DNA of 64,000 nucleotides from Cardiocondyla obscurior (taxonomy: Eukaryota > Arthropoda > Insecta > Hymenoptera > Formicidae), in assembly GCF_019399895.1 (NCBI RefSeq), contig NC_091881.1, forward strand, positions 374,501 through 438,500, in the 5' to 3' direction. This document shows, piece after piece, positions 23,427-38,400 of the stretch. How positions within the stretch are numbered: position 1 is the stretch's first letter; every line of letters begins with the position of its first letter. The notes beneath the pieces are model-generated. The model had not been told where the DNA came from and did no database searches. It saw nothing but the letters and a program-made list of their open reading frames with translations. A program made the position numbers and the translations under genes.

Positions 23427-26400
23427 TTATTTTTTCCTGGCGTAAGTGCTATGCGTGGTCGATATGCTATTCTGAACGGAGTTCATTCGAACGATCGAGC
23501 TCAGAGGCAGATGGGTGCTGACTCCGTTCTCGTGTCGGTTGTGGTCGGCGCACACCATCGCCAAGGTACCCTCATTGTTCCTTGTGCTCCTGCAATGCAG
23601 CAGTTCGCGCATCGCCTTGCGAAAGTTGCGCGACAGAAAGGCGTACAGCAGCGGGTTCATGCAGGAGTTCATGTACGAGATGAGAAAAGTCGACACGGTC
23701 AGTAGAGTACTGAAATCCGACGTGTTATCGTAATTCGGACCCCAATGTCGCCAGAGAATGCGCGCCTGCTGAGGCAAGTTGCATACGGCGAACATCATCA
23801 CCACCGCGATCAGCATTCTGAAAAACAGACGTTGGGTGGCTGGCTACAAATCTCAGAGCCGTTCCGAGAAAAAATTAAGAACGACGAGTTCTCGATGGAT
23901 AATAATCATAAACTGGCTAATCAAAAACAACGGAAATTAAATCCTAATTAACAGCGCAATGAAAGACAATTCTTGAAAAAACGACCGTCTTACAAGTGTT
24001 ACGTCTTCTTTTTTTTTTTTTCTCCCCCTTTTTAATATATAAATTAATTAAAATGCGCGTAGCTTTTAACGCACTGATAAACACAGACTCATTAATTATC
24101 TGTCTCATTGTAAAGATATCGCTGGATCGTCGAGTGAATTTCGCTTTAACGGATATTGGTTTCAGCGAAACGGAAATCGAAGGCATTATTATATAACGGT
24201 TCCTAGATATAGACTTACCTGATAACGCCGCGTCGAGCTTTCAGGACGTTTCTGCTGGACGTGTGCACGTGCTGTATTCTGCCGTTTTTTGTCCTGGCGA
24301 TTAAACCGGGTCCTCCGAGAGTCGCGCTGCTCCTCCAAAGACTTATGGCGATCTTGGTGTAGAGACAGCACATGAGAAAGAGCGGTATAAGGTAGAGGCA
24401 GACGAGATTCACTACGTCCAGGACGTTCTTGTTGTGCTTCTTAATATTGGCCACGCAGATGATGTCGACGTTCCCGTCGTTGAGACGATTGCTGATGGTC
24501 TCGACGTAGAAAAATCTCGGCGAGGCATACATGGCCGCCAGGATCCATACCACACCTATCACCATCGTCAGGCGTTTCCTAGTCAATATGGACCGGCACT
24601 TGATAGGATGAACGATGGCCAAGTAACGCTCGGTACACACCACTACGAGGATTAGTATGCTGGCGGTGTACGAGAGCGCGTGCACAAACATGTACACCTT
24701 GCAGAGGAAGTCGCCCAGCTGCCAGCTATTCATCAAGTAATTGGTGAGCGTCTGATAGACGCAGAATATGCCGACGCAAAAGTCCGCCACCGCCAGATTC
24801 GCCAGGAAGAAGTTCGTGATGCTGCGCATCCGACGGGAGAACGTCACCACGAAAATTACCATCAGATTTCCTGCAACAGAAACGTACAAGTTCCACGTTA
24901 CTACAGAACAAACTTGCCGCTAGTAAAAACAAGTACGAAAATATGTAATATTTAATTATACGACAAATTTAAAACGTAAAATGTGAAAGATTCTTTAACA
25001 AAGTCTATTATCACTTAGGTTTAAACTTTTAATAATTTCAAGCTAATGGATCAGTAAACCGCGGAAAAAGATATAATGATACAATAATACTATTAAGCGG
25101 ACGCTTTAACGCTGCATCGCCGTGAGTGCTTGCACGGCGTGCTATCCACATTAATTTATTGCTAAGATTTACTAGCTCCTACACATAATACGAAAATATA
25201 AATATATCGAGTATATACGGACATTATTCGACATAAATTATTAGAAACATTTATCTGTTAATTAAGCAATTTTAATAAAACAAAAGAAATTTTTCTTTTT
25301 AATTGATTACTGCTCGGGTACCTATAACATTTTTATACAGTTAATTATATGGGTTTCTTTTATCGGAAAATGAGTGTGATCAGTCTTCTTACTTTACTTT
25401 CCAGTTCATATATAATTTTAATATTTGAGTCAGTTTCTTTATATTTGCGTTGTATGTTTGAACTTTACTGCGGGAAAATGATAGCATTGGATCCACCGCG
25501 TCTCGTCCTTCTACAAATTTGTCACAAAATGTCATTCTTTGTTCTTCGTTTCCGTACTTGAGAGACCGTGGCAAGTATACGACGTTATTCCGGTTAAAGA
25601 AGCGTATGTTACGAAGATTGCATGAAATGCAGAAAATGAAATGACGCGAGCTGAGAAAACTCGCTATTTTATATGTCTATCACAATTGTCCAAAGTGCGT
25701 CTTGTTACTCTCGAAGGAAAAAAAATGGAAGAGTAAATATATATACAAAAAAAAAAAAATAATATAATACAATTTTTCGCAATTTTTTTTGCAGTAAATT
25801 AAAAAAAAAATCATATTTTCGTTGCTTGTGTGATAAATAATTTACACGTTAATGTGCTTTTGCAGCGGACACTTAAAACGCCGTTCTGTAACTCGTAACA
25901 TTCAGAAATGGCATTACGCCAACTTGAATTTGAGAGAACTAAAAAGCGATTTCATAGCTCGTTATGAAGAGACTGAAGAAGAGATGACCGGAGTGAAAAG
26001 TTTTGGTGGTCTTTGAAAGTTGAAAATTATATACCGGACGCGACGAAAAAGGCTTTGCGTTTCAACTTCCATATTTTTCCGCTTACTCTCATTTCCTCTA
26101 CTTTTACAATTGCTTTAATCTTCCTTATTTTCGTTGCCGAAATTTCTCCCGTGAGATTTCACTCGTAATGAAAGGGCCACAGGACAGTGAGAAATGGACC
26201 GCGACGATCGTAGAATTAAAAATGTTGCTGGCGATTGTTGAGGGATCCGCGACGGTAGATTAATGCGTTCTCTCCGAATCATAGATCGATCCTCCAAATT
26301 CGTATCGCCCGCAATTAATTTCGTTGATAACGAGTCATTTGTATCCGAACATTTTAATTTCAAATGCCGGATTTGTCATAGTTCGATCGTTTATCGCCGT

Positions 26401-29400
26401 TGTTCTAATTTACGTATTGATACCACAGAAATAATATGACAATTAAAATCAGCCCGAAATTAATTTAATGTTTAGAAATAAAAATTCAAATCCGTAAAAA
26501 GATTTCCCTATTATAAAAAAAAGTTGTACTAAATTAAGATTACTTTAAAACATTTAATGTATCGAGACATTACAACAAAGTTAATTTTAATTTAATAAAA
26601 AATAATTTTTGTTACCGAGATTTTATTTAGATGGCAAACACTTTTGACTGTATGCATATATTTTTTAAGTGAATATTCTGTTTTTTGTTTCGACGCGAAA
26701 TTTGTGGTTGAACAGATGCGCGGTACAAGCATTATTATCACTACATAGAGAGGACTATCGATTTGAGGAACTTCGTAAGAAGCATTTCCTTATCGTACTT
26801 TATGCCGAGATTTTTACTTCTCCACGGTTCTTCGCGTCACGTTGACTTGTATGTACGCAATTTAGATTCGCGAAAAAGCTTTGAGCATCCTTCCGTTCAA
26901 TAACACTCCTTCTTCACGGTTTCCCAGAAGCGTCACGAGAAATTTATTTATTCACATATTTTGCAGGTACACGTAGCTTATTGAAGCGAACGTACCGACC
27001 TTGCGGTTAATCATCGCGAGAAAAGAAAAAAAAAAGAAAAAAAAATACGCCACATATACGACAAAGTTTTTTTTCAGTAAAAAATAAGGCAAGATGATAA
27101 AAAAAATATGTTAAAGTAGAACGGAATACACCAGAATTTTGTTTCCTTATTCTGCTTGTTTTTAAACACGATAAATATAACAGACTTAATTTTATTCTGC
27201 AAAAGCTTAGTGAATAAATACACTTGATACTTTTCTTACTTTATAAGTAAGATTACTTCCTTCGTTAATCCTTCTTATGAAGTGTAAGATACTGACAAGC
27301 TTAATCCTGTAATTTCTATCTCGCTTATATTGTATAAAATCTCGGTAAGAGGCGAATAAATATACCGTCGCCATTTATCTGCGAGATAATATTATTATGG
27401 AGATAATGCTCCAGTACCAGGAATGTGAAACTATTCGCAGCGCGTTCTAATAAATTGTGCAAAAATGCATCCGCGATTAATTTAATGTGTTTAAATTACA
27501 TTTACATAAAGAAATTTAATAAAACCCACGTAATTAAGTAATATACTATACGAACCCAAGCTATTTTGCTTAATGGGAATTTTACTCGAAGCTAGTTGCA
27601 CGAATTTCACAGAGGTAACTACGAATGTCTAAATGAATCTCGTGTGAAAGAGGAAGATGGTAAGAGATATGTTTGCCTGGCGCTTTCATCAGTTTTCCCT
27701 GGGAACGACATATTTAACGAGTCACGAAGTCGTACGAAACCGCGATGAGTTTGGAAGCGTTCGAACTTTTCTTTCACATTGTCATTAATTTCATACTAAT
27801 TATTAATCTAAAAGCGAAAGCTATTAAATTGATTAACAAATATAACGTTTGCAAAATCTTTCTATAAGGAAGGAAATTTATACATCATTTATATCACGAC
27901 AGATAAATATTACATTACAGCTGCAAGATTATTTTGATATTTTGCTATGAAAAGATTTCTGAACAATTGTGTTTTAGGATCCTGTAAAATGCTCCCTTTA
28001 CGTAAACGCGCGATAACGTAGAACTTCAGAAATATGACGGTGCAATGAAGTAAGTAGCACCTGCACGGTTCTTCCACTGGAAACTTCCGGCATGGAAACT
28101 TCAATTTCCCGACTCTCTCGGCGGTTTCACGTGAAGTGAACAGCAATGATTTATCTAGAGACCATAAAATACCTACTTCTTTTTTTTTTTTATATAAAAA
28201 CTGTTTCGCGGTTCGATGTTAAACAATGTTAGATAAAATACTGTAATATTGAAATATTGTAAATAGTTAGTACTTGTTAATACAAAAAAAAAATGTTAAC
28301 AAAATGAATTAATTCTACGTTTTACGCGGTGTCCTGATACAAGATCTTCTAATCTCCTTTCGTTTTATTTCGACACAATATCTGCTACTGTCGAGGCGAG
28401 AAATACCGTACTATTCGGAGGATATTCTCTGTCGGAAATTACTGGGTCGGTACCCCATTCTGCAGGATATCGCTAACGCAATCCCCAGACAGACGCTGGA
28501 GAATACGAACGAGCCCCTCTCTGTTAAATAGAACATTCCTGGCAGCTCTCGAATGCTTCAACACCTATCTGCCGACAGTGATCGTGTCTCGTTAACTCAG
28601 ATAGTTTCAATCGGATGCCAATAATAAAAAGGTGCGACGTGTAACGGCAAATCTACATACTTTCGTAAATACTCGACTGTTATAAGAAAGTACGTTGAAA
28701 ATTAAGTAAAATTGTATTCGGAAGAAAATTATTAAACGTTCAATATTTTTACTAGTTTCGTCAAAAGGGACAAAATAACGAGAATCTATTTTTCAAAATT
28801 TGATTGAAAACGTACAATAAAGAAAGAAATTGAATTTACGGCGGACTGACGAACGATAAATTTTTATCGTCACTTTCGATAGATCCAGCTTCGCGATTGT
28901 GTTTATTACTATGCTGAGCATGTGGATGTGAATAGCTTGCGTCGTATGATATTGAACGGCACGTCGTTCACACCGATTGCGTCGATGACAATTTGTTAGC
29001 TTTTTCGACATGAAGAGATTTCACAGCAATTTTAATTTATATTGCAGGATTAGTCTGACGCTTATTAAAAATTTCCTATTTAAGCAAGATAATCTAATTA
29101 GCTTAATTTTTGTAAAATGATAAAAGTTATTTATGTAGCTATACGTTTTATCATGCATAAAACGTAAAATAAAAGATTTTCTTTTTTTTCTATATAATAA
29201 AATATAAAAGATCGAAGGAATCGACAATGATTGCAATTATATGTTAAATACGTGATTCGTTACCTCATTGTTTTAATGATGGAGCACTTCATTTAATTGT
29301 AGTGAACTGATACCAAACTCATTGTCATAAACGTAAATGTAATTAATTTTAATGAGCTTCCTTCATTATAATTTTTCTTATTATTTATCTATGAATTTTT

Positions 29401-32400
29401 CCAAAGCATAATAAACAATAAATTAGCGATCATGAATAGAAACAATAGCCGGTACTATAAAGAAAGATAAAGAAACGAAATGATAATCCATGATTTAACG
29501 ACTTTTACAAGAATAAATCACAAGATTTATCACCATATTTTTCGCTTTACTCGCAATCTCTTTTTAATAGTTGGACTTTTTATTAATAAAAATTATCTTC
29601 TTTTCCCGGTGTTTAATTTTTTATTTTTCATATCACACAGCCATTGTGTTCCTTCGATCGATCACTTTCTCACTTCGTTTACTTTCTCTGCGAAGAATAA
29701 GAAAGAAGGCTGGAGAAAGAATAAAAAAAAAGTAAGGATGAAAGAAAGAAAGAAAGAAAGAGCGCGACATGTAAAAAGACGGTTGAACGTGAAACTAGTT
29801 TAGAAAGATAACGATTGATGAAGTTATTATCGATTTGTCCCATAAATTCTTTATTTGCAAATAACCAGCATTATAAATAATTCCGCCGGCTGTTCACAAA
29901 GTTTGCAATTGGTGAATAAATTTGCATGTGCATAGAAATGATCAAATATATGCATACATACATGTATAAAAAACGGAATTTGCTCGTAAGAGATTCACTA
30001 ATCGCGTATTTCAATAGCTGTTATTACATATGTATAATAAAATCTTCATTCTAAAATATGTGCAGAACATTCTTCATAATATTTTAGCGATGTATAAATT
30101 TCTCCAACTTGTATTTTTAATTACATTTTTATTGCTCTGGTAACTTTTTCGCTCTTTTACATTAAATTTTACAACACGTCAGAATGCAAATTAATAAAAA
30201 TATTTTTTTTGATGCTCATGGAAATTACTGTCTATTTGCATTACAACTACTGAGCCGCAAATTTATTCACGAATCGATAAATCGATGTGTAGAAAAGTTT
30301 TGGCGTCGAGTAAATGAATGGCAAAGTTATAAAAAAAAAAAAAAACAAGATCCGTAACGACAAAGAAAATCACGTTACAAATTTAATTCGCGAAATGGAG
30401 AAGTTGCAAGTGTTAAAAATGAAATATGAAGAAGACGATAATAAAAAATCAAAGAAAATGTTATTTTAAAACAACAATTTATGAACAAACGATTAAAACA
30501 TTTGCGTAGGTAAAGTTTAATTTAAATTCTGTTGTTATTCGACCTTTTTCATTGCACATCTGGCCACTGTAATTATTTAATTTATGTTCTCGCAACATCC
30601 TGAGCGAGATCCAATCTATTTCACTTAGAAAATTAGAGATAATCAGAACGTGGGAACATTACTAAATAACACATTTTCAGGACAGCGAAAATACTCGTAC
30701 TTTTATGTAAATCAATAGACAAATAAATAATTTTATCTCTTCCCTAAATAAATTTATTGTGGTGTTACAAGACCTTTCGTTGTATTCCCCGCAACAGATA
30801 AAACACAGAACTTATGCAGTTTTATTTTAACTATACTTGAAAAATAAAATAGAACAAAAATATTAATTATTTAATAAAATAAGATTAATAAAAAAAAAAT
30901 AAAAAAAAATAAGTTTTACAAAAGTGTTATAATTTAAAGAGAAAAAGAAGTAACTTAATTTTACGCGGAAGTCTCCACCCTGTGCTATTTTACTGCATTT
31001 TTTTTTTTTGCGTAACATATGTAATATAGCTTCTTTGCACGCTATGTAATAAAATAATCGTGCGTCGCATATATATATCTGCCGTGGTAAAAATAACGTC
31101 CGAGTTTAAACTTTCCGTGTAGTTTCAGTTCCCGCGAAAGCGAGAGAAAACTTATTTTCACGTCAGTAAATTTTTTCGTAGCAATAAACGTTACTACGAA
31201 AAAAATTAAAAATTAAACAATAATTAAATTATTTAATAAATAAATAAAATTAACGAGAACAAGAAGCAACTATCTAGCAGTAGTCTACCCGTTACTCTAT
31301 GCTTTTTCGGCACGTATTGACCTATGCCAACACGTGCTCGACTGTCCAGATTGCCGCGATAGTGTGAGTACGTGCGTGTGTTGACATCTGGCCGGTAGCT
31401 CTCGCATTCCAAGTTCGCAAGGTGGAGGACGCGCGGGCGGCGAGAACCGGTTTGCCCGACGAATTCGGCAGTCGAGCGAGCATTGCGTAAGATCAACACG
31501 CAACACAACAGTAAATTAGTACGCGGCGGAAAACATTTAAATATCTAAAAACTAAGTTTTTCTAACTCATTATTAGGTAGCAATAATTGTCTCGTACCTA
31601 AACGTTTTGAACGTTGAAACGTTACTATTTTTTAAATAAATAATTTAAATAAATAAAAAATAAATGTTTTTTTTTTTTAAACATATGTAGAAATAAGTTA
31701 TTGGTTAAGTTTAAATTGCTCGAGAACTCAATATCCAGTGTACACTCATCGTCAGAAATGGCAATCGTGGTGCTGCGACGGCGGCTAGCGTATGTGATCT
31801 TGACGTGGGGTGCGTCAAATCTCACACGAAGCGCGCGCGTAGGTGTGTGGCGGAGCATCGGTCACAAAGGACTGAGGGGAAACGCGGTCTACTATACCAC
31901 CCCGCACTCGGCGACCGAGAAAAGGGGAAGTCACGTACGCCAACCGCCGTCTACGCTCGCCGCAGCAAATGCCATATCTGCTTTTCAGTGTACCTACTTT
32001 ATAACTCGCTTATGAAAATTGTACGTTGCTTGTCTGAGACAATGGGATCCAAATTGCGACTATGTAATTTGTCTTTCGCGCATTACGGGGAAGGAGAAAA
32101 TTAGCAGATTCGAACAGCTCGACAATGTTCATAATTATTTGTGACTATAGCGTATGAGCTTCTTTCTGATGATGGATAATAACGTGTACGGAAACGAAAT
32201 TATCTTTCCTTGTGTATTATCTTATGAGCACGCCGTATACTGGCTGGTTTGAATTATAGTAGATAAATCTTTCAGTAAGTTATTTTTATGGTTTTCACGT
32301 TTCATTAAAAAAAATTAAAACTATTATATCTTTAAAAAATATTGTTTTTAAATGTATGTCAAAATTATACTTTCCGAAGATAAAAAATAGCGACCGAAAA

Positions 32401-35400
32401 GGTTAAAAATCCCCAAGCTTAAGTCGCGCAATGTCCGTGTCACATTTTCTGAAATCGCGTGGTCAGCGGGAACATATATGGTAGTAACATACGAACACTC
32501 TTATCGTTCGTAAAATATCCGTCGGATTCACGACATTTCTTTTCATTTAACTGAAGATTAAAGAGAGGTTTTTAGCCTCAAAGCATTACGAGCCACGGTT
32601 TATATCTTACGACTTATTTTGCAACTGACGTGCATTGCAAATGTTTCGAAATACGGATACACGTTCGCGTCTCGCCAAAGAGATCTCGTTTTACCCTTTG
32701 AATCTACTGCATGAATATATTAGTAGCAAAGAAATATGCGCCCTCTGAACATAAATGTAGATCTGATTATTCCACCGCGTGATAACCTGAGACGTTTATG
32801 TTACTTAAATATTGCGTTAGTTCCTTACGCGAATTAAACGAGTTAAATTTATTTTATACTTTATACTATCGATAGTGGTGTTGTTTCTACAAAAATGAAT
32901 TAATTAAATCGCAGATTTTTCATTTAATTATGTTAAATGAAAAATATGTCAAAGAAACAAAGTAATATTTTTTCTAATTAAATATAATTCAAGTGTCAGA
33001 AAGATTTTACGAAATATTCTTCAAAATTTGATTATGTGAACGTTTCTAAAATACGACACGGGGAAGAATTAACTGCGAAAGCCGTGCGAGTTGGATTAAA
33101 AAATAATATACCTATCATGCTTTAAAAAAAAATTGTGCTTCTCAGCATTAGTTGGATAAGTTGAAAATGGAAAATTAAAATATGTTGAAGTACCATTCCG
33201 TGAAAGCAGATAGAAGTAAAACGCACGTTATCGCTCTCTGTCACATATTGGCATAATAAGAGAAAAATAAAAACCGGAAGCGCCGGGTCTTTTCCATTAG
33301 AGGAACATGATGAATCTTCGAATCATGGAATTGCAGTAAAAGAGAGACGCTAAGATGAATATTCTAAAATATTAGCTTGCTTATCGTTTATTCTCCTCCA
33401 GGTTTCCCTGCTATTTTCATAAGATATTCTTTCTTTAACAAGGCCTAACATTGATCTTAAACTCTTATCAAATTTTCAACAATCTTCAAAAAACAATCTT
33501 GAATAAACATCTTCGATTTTACCTCCTCGATTCTTTATAAATTTTAATTTATTTCCATTATCATGTGCCGTGTATTTTGCATCATGCAACACAAAATTAA
33601 TTTAACACGTAAATATGAAAAAAACTATTTTTATCGAGAATCTGCATGATGTGATAATAGAGTATAAAGAAGAAAATAAGTGTGTTTATAAAAATGGCAA
33701 TAAAGTAATTTTAAAAAGATTCGAGATTAAAAGAAAAACTAAAGAGATTTATTATAAAGAAATACAGACAAAATTGCTCGAGACGACATTCTAATGATAG
33801 ATATTAATAATAAAAGAAAGCTTTTCTCCAGCGAAAAATAAATGACATTTAATTAACAGAATTTATTTGTCTTTATACTCTTGAACAGTAAATAATTTTT
33901 CTGGTTATTTAATTTTAAATAAGTTATTTTCGGCTAGTGTAAAATCAAATAATACGTATTTTCTAAATGATAAAAATATTTAGCTCTATTTTTGTAGAAG
34001 ATATATCGTTATGATTCAGCTGCGAGATTAAATATTCAGAATCGTAACTTTATCATAATTTTATTATTGAGTTAAAAGTTTGTTCATTTTGATTTATTTC
34101 TTGTGCTTGCTTTATTTCTTAATAAGTCGTATTTCTAACAAGATTTCTTATTAACTTTTAAAAAGCGATTACTTAATCATATCCTTCGCTACATCGTACT
34201 TAATGCATTTTCCGGAACAGAAGTTGTTGATTCAAACTTAATTTATTTTTCAACGTTTTCGTTATCGATGAAAACGAATAAAGTTTTGCATTAAGTTTTG
34301 TACACATTTCAGAATTCAAATACGGTATCTTTGAGAGAAACAGCGTTCATTGTTAGGACGTGAATATCTCGTTCAAGTTTCTGTGTTGAATCGAAACTAC
34401 GATTGGGTTTTAAGAGTATAAAGAAGAATAAATTCGCAAACAGCAGCCCTTGTCCGTAGGATACCGCGACTTATACAGGCGCGGTAACCGTGGTCAGAAT
34501 CGCGGATGAGCGTGAAATCAAGCCCTATGGCGGAAAACAGATTATTTTCAATTGTTGTTCGAAAAACGAGATTCTCCAATTCCATTTGCCGTGACGAGTA
34601 TTGATGACGAGCAAAGATTCCAACTAATGAAAGTTCTACAACTTCGATTTCGCGGCATTTTATACGTACGTATATATATAGTTTCAATTAAGTATCATAA
34701 TTGTGAATTAGTGGCGGTTTAAAATACTTTAAAATTTTACTATAACAATGCTAATTTTTTTTTTTTTTAATACAGCTATTATTATTTACGCTTTTTTCTT
34801 TTACGTAATAAAAGATATCACTTGATTCTGCTTTAGATACACCTAAAGCAGAATTAATTTAAGTTTAAAACAAATATCTTTTTAATCAATGGCTGTGAAA
34901 AGCGTTTCGAATAAATCGAAGTAGAAAGTAGCTTTAGAGTGTATACTTTCGACGAACAAAAAAATGGTAAATAGAACGGGTTTAAACGGGTATCCCAACT
35001 TTCTTTATACACTGGTTTGTAACCCCATTCTTATTCCTTTCTCATTAATTCCTTTCTCATTAATTAAGTTAGCTTAAAAGAACAATAGTAAAGTTTCGCG
35101 TAATTGATTGACGCTTAACTGCATTCATGAATAATGCAACTATCTCAAAAAGCGCATTGAAAGTTGAAACGTTTTTTTTCTTTACATTGTAAAATATTAT
35201 ATTCAGATAAAAAAAAAAATTTTCAATAATAAGCAGTCAAAAGTGTACTATAATCCAATATTACTTATATTCAATAATTAACAATTAAAATTAATATCAT
35301 TATAATACCATATAAATTATGAAATTATCAAATTACAATCCCAGAAACAATTAATTAAATAATAAGGATATAAATATTTATAAATCGGCATTATTAATAA

Positions 35401-38400
35401 TTATATGAGATTTCATTAATATTAAAATATTGAAATTAATACTTGTAACGTTATACATAAATACTACTTGTATTCTATTTTAATATTATACGTTATTAAA
35501 CAAAAGTCGATTAATAGTAAATGACTTCAAGTGATGATAAAAGCGTTAATGCTTCTTGCAGAGAATTTCTGCCTCTAAATTTAATATTAAAATATATAAA
35601 TCAATGAAATTAATTAAAAATTGAATTTTATTTTCTTAAATCATTTAGAAACGCTTTAAGTTGTTTTTTAAAAGAACTTACAATAATCAAATAACACGAA
35701 ACACGTGTTAAATAAAATAATAATTGAAAGTATCACCAGAGATATAGAATTTCTGTATGTCTGGCGTATAAAATGTAGCATATTTATTTCGAGAATTAAT
35801 TGCATTAAACATGTTATATTATTTTTACGACTTTTTATTTCTATTATACCAGTATTTATTGTGAAACGTTGTTTCACATGTAACAGAATAAACCGTACAG
35901 TTATTGGTCACTACGCATAATTATTGGCTACTTGAATTTACGAGCTACTAATTAAGTTAATGCTTGAGTTTATGTTACAATTCGAGTTCCTCTGCGAGTG
36001 GCAGATTACATATCTTTGTAAAGGAAGCTGTCAATTACAAGCTCATATAAATTTCCAGAAATAATTGATATTGCATAAACTCCAATAAATTAGTTATTAT
36101 ATGTCAATCTGACAATTATGTGCAAATGTATTATTGTAGAAAACCAACTATTAACGATTTATAATATTTTATATACGTATTGTTCTAATTTTCAACAAAC
36201 AAAAAAATTTTTTTAAGTTACTCCTTTGATTTGTTTTATTAAAAAAAGTGCTTTTGACGAACTTTTTTCTTTAACATATTGGTGCTTGCTTTTGTTTAAC
36301 ATGTACCAATTAAAAATTCCTCAAATGCACACCTCGAATAGTTCACGAATTTATCAAATAAAGTATTTTTACAAAACGAGTATCAATATCTCTCTCGTGA
36401 TTGAGGTAACATCCTATTTGATGAGATTTTTTTCAATGATATTGGAGCTATCAGTCTAGAAAAGTTCGTTTCGGTCGAAAGGCAGCTTGATTTGTTCGTT
36501 TCGTCGATGCGCTTTACGAAATAAAAAGAAGCCAGAAGAGTTGGGCGCTTGGCGAGTACACTATCGCGATAAAACGAGTGAAGAAGAGGGGAAAAACAAA
36601 TTGAAATTTCAGCATGTAACGATCACGCGCTTGCACTGCTCGGGATTTATCACACCAGCGACCGGTATTTGCATTTCCGGCTACAGTAGAATACATACAA
36701 GATGATAAATTCAAGTATTGAGCCCAAAATAATTGGACTCAAGAGTAATTGTCGACGACACGCAACACAGAGATTCGAAATAATTACGGATAACGACTGA
36801 ATTCCAAGAATAATGTTTGTCTGTTCGAATTATTAATTATGGAAAATTTAATGTAATAAATCGCCAATAGTGATCTTTTTTTTTTATGAGAAACTGTATT
36901 AAAAATTATAAATAGAGATATAGGGCATTTTCAATGTGGTCACAGTGAGCAATTTAATTATCAGTGTAGCCGACGGCGATATTATCCATTTTAAAACGCA
37001 ACAAAGAGAAAAAAAAATACAGGCGGTATGTTCGTAATTCGAAAGGTGATATTTAATTATTTAACGATGGATGGATGCGGTCGACGGATAGTGTGACACG
37101 TGTTTCGACTTTGTGATTTTCGAAATCGCATATTTGGGAAACACTACCGTGAATTGGATATCGAGTGCTTTGTTTTTTTTTTTTCTTTTTTCCCCGAGTT
37201 AAATAATTTCGAACCTTATCGTACCAAACATTTATAATAATGAGTTATAAGAAAAATTAATGTTAGGCGTATTTGAAATACATAAAAGTAGAGAAATAAA
37301 AATCGATTTTTAATATTCGTTCGCTAACTAAAAAAAAAAAAATACTTGTGAAAGTTTATCTGAAATTTCGAAACCGCGATCATGACAAACAGGCTCGCGT
37401 TTATTGAGAGCATAAATTTTAGCCGGCATCAAAAGAAATCTCCGTTTGAAGAATTGAATCGACGTTTCGTTCAACTTTGCTATTGCCCTATCTAGCGAAC
37501 TACAGTTACGTTATTTACGAGTGGCCAGAAAAAATTACGGTGTATCACGGACTTAGTTACAGATCATAGTAAAAAAAAAAAAAAAAAAAAAAAATAAAGA
37601 GACATTTTCTAATTATTGCAACACAACGCGTGCAAAATTTAATAACTATAAATTTGCATATTTCTATTCTAAATACTCATTTCAGTATTTCGTTCTGCTT
37701 TTGCTTCTCAATTCTGTGTTTTACCTTTCTATTCACCATGTATCATGTTTCTCGTGAGTTTCATTAATATGCGCATGATTATGCAACCGCATCGTCGTAG
37801 TTCTCATTTGTTCTAAATTGAGTTGCAAGTAAGGATCATTAATCATCTGATATCGAGAGCAACCGATTCAAACGTGAGATTTGCCGGAAGATTATCAAAC
37901 CTTCCTTCCGATTTCAATTTAGTTTTACATTTACCGCGGTATCAGTTTTTAAATTTTGGCTTCTCATATATCGCATAAGATGCTTAAAATGTTTAGCTCA
38001 AGATTATCAATAAAATGTCAACGACCCACTCTCTAATTATATTTCTTTTGTGACTAAATTAGCTATCTTGTCGTCGACTGAAATTCTTAAAACGATTATG
38101 GTAACTGATATTTTCCGGATAATTAAACCCTGTTCTCATTTACACTTAACGTGAGTCCGTAAATGCGTCGACGACTCTGGTTAAGACCGGCAAATTACGA
38201 AAGGCTTCCTTCTCTTAAAAGCGATCGACTAAATATCTCGCGTTGATTACACCCGCGCTGCGGAAACGATCGACTGTTTAACGGTGATTCCGCGGTAATC
38301 CGCAACGCGGGCGTTTCACATCTCCGAGGAAATGAAAGCGTCTCAACAGCGACATATCTGCATTTAAGCAAACAGGAGTTGCAAATTGCAGCCCTGTCTC

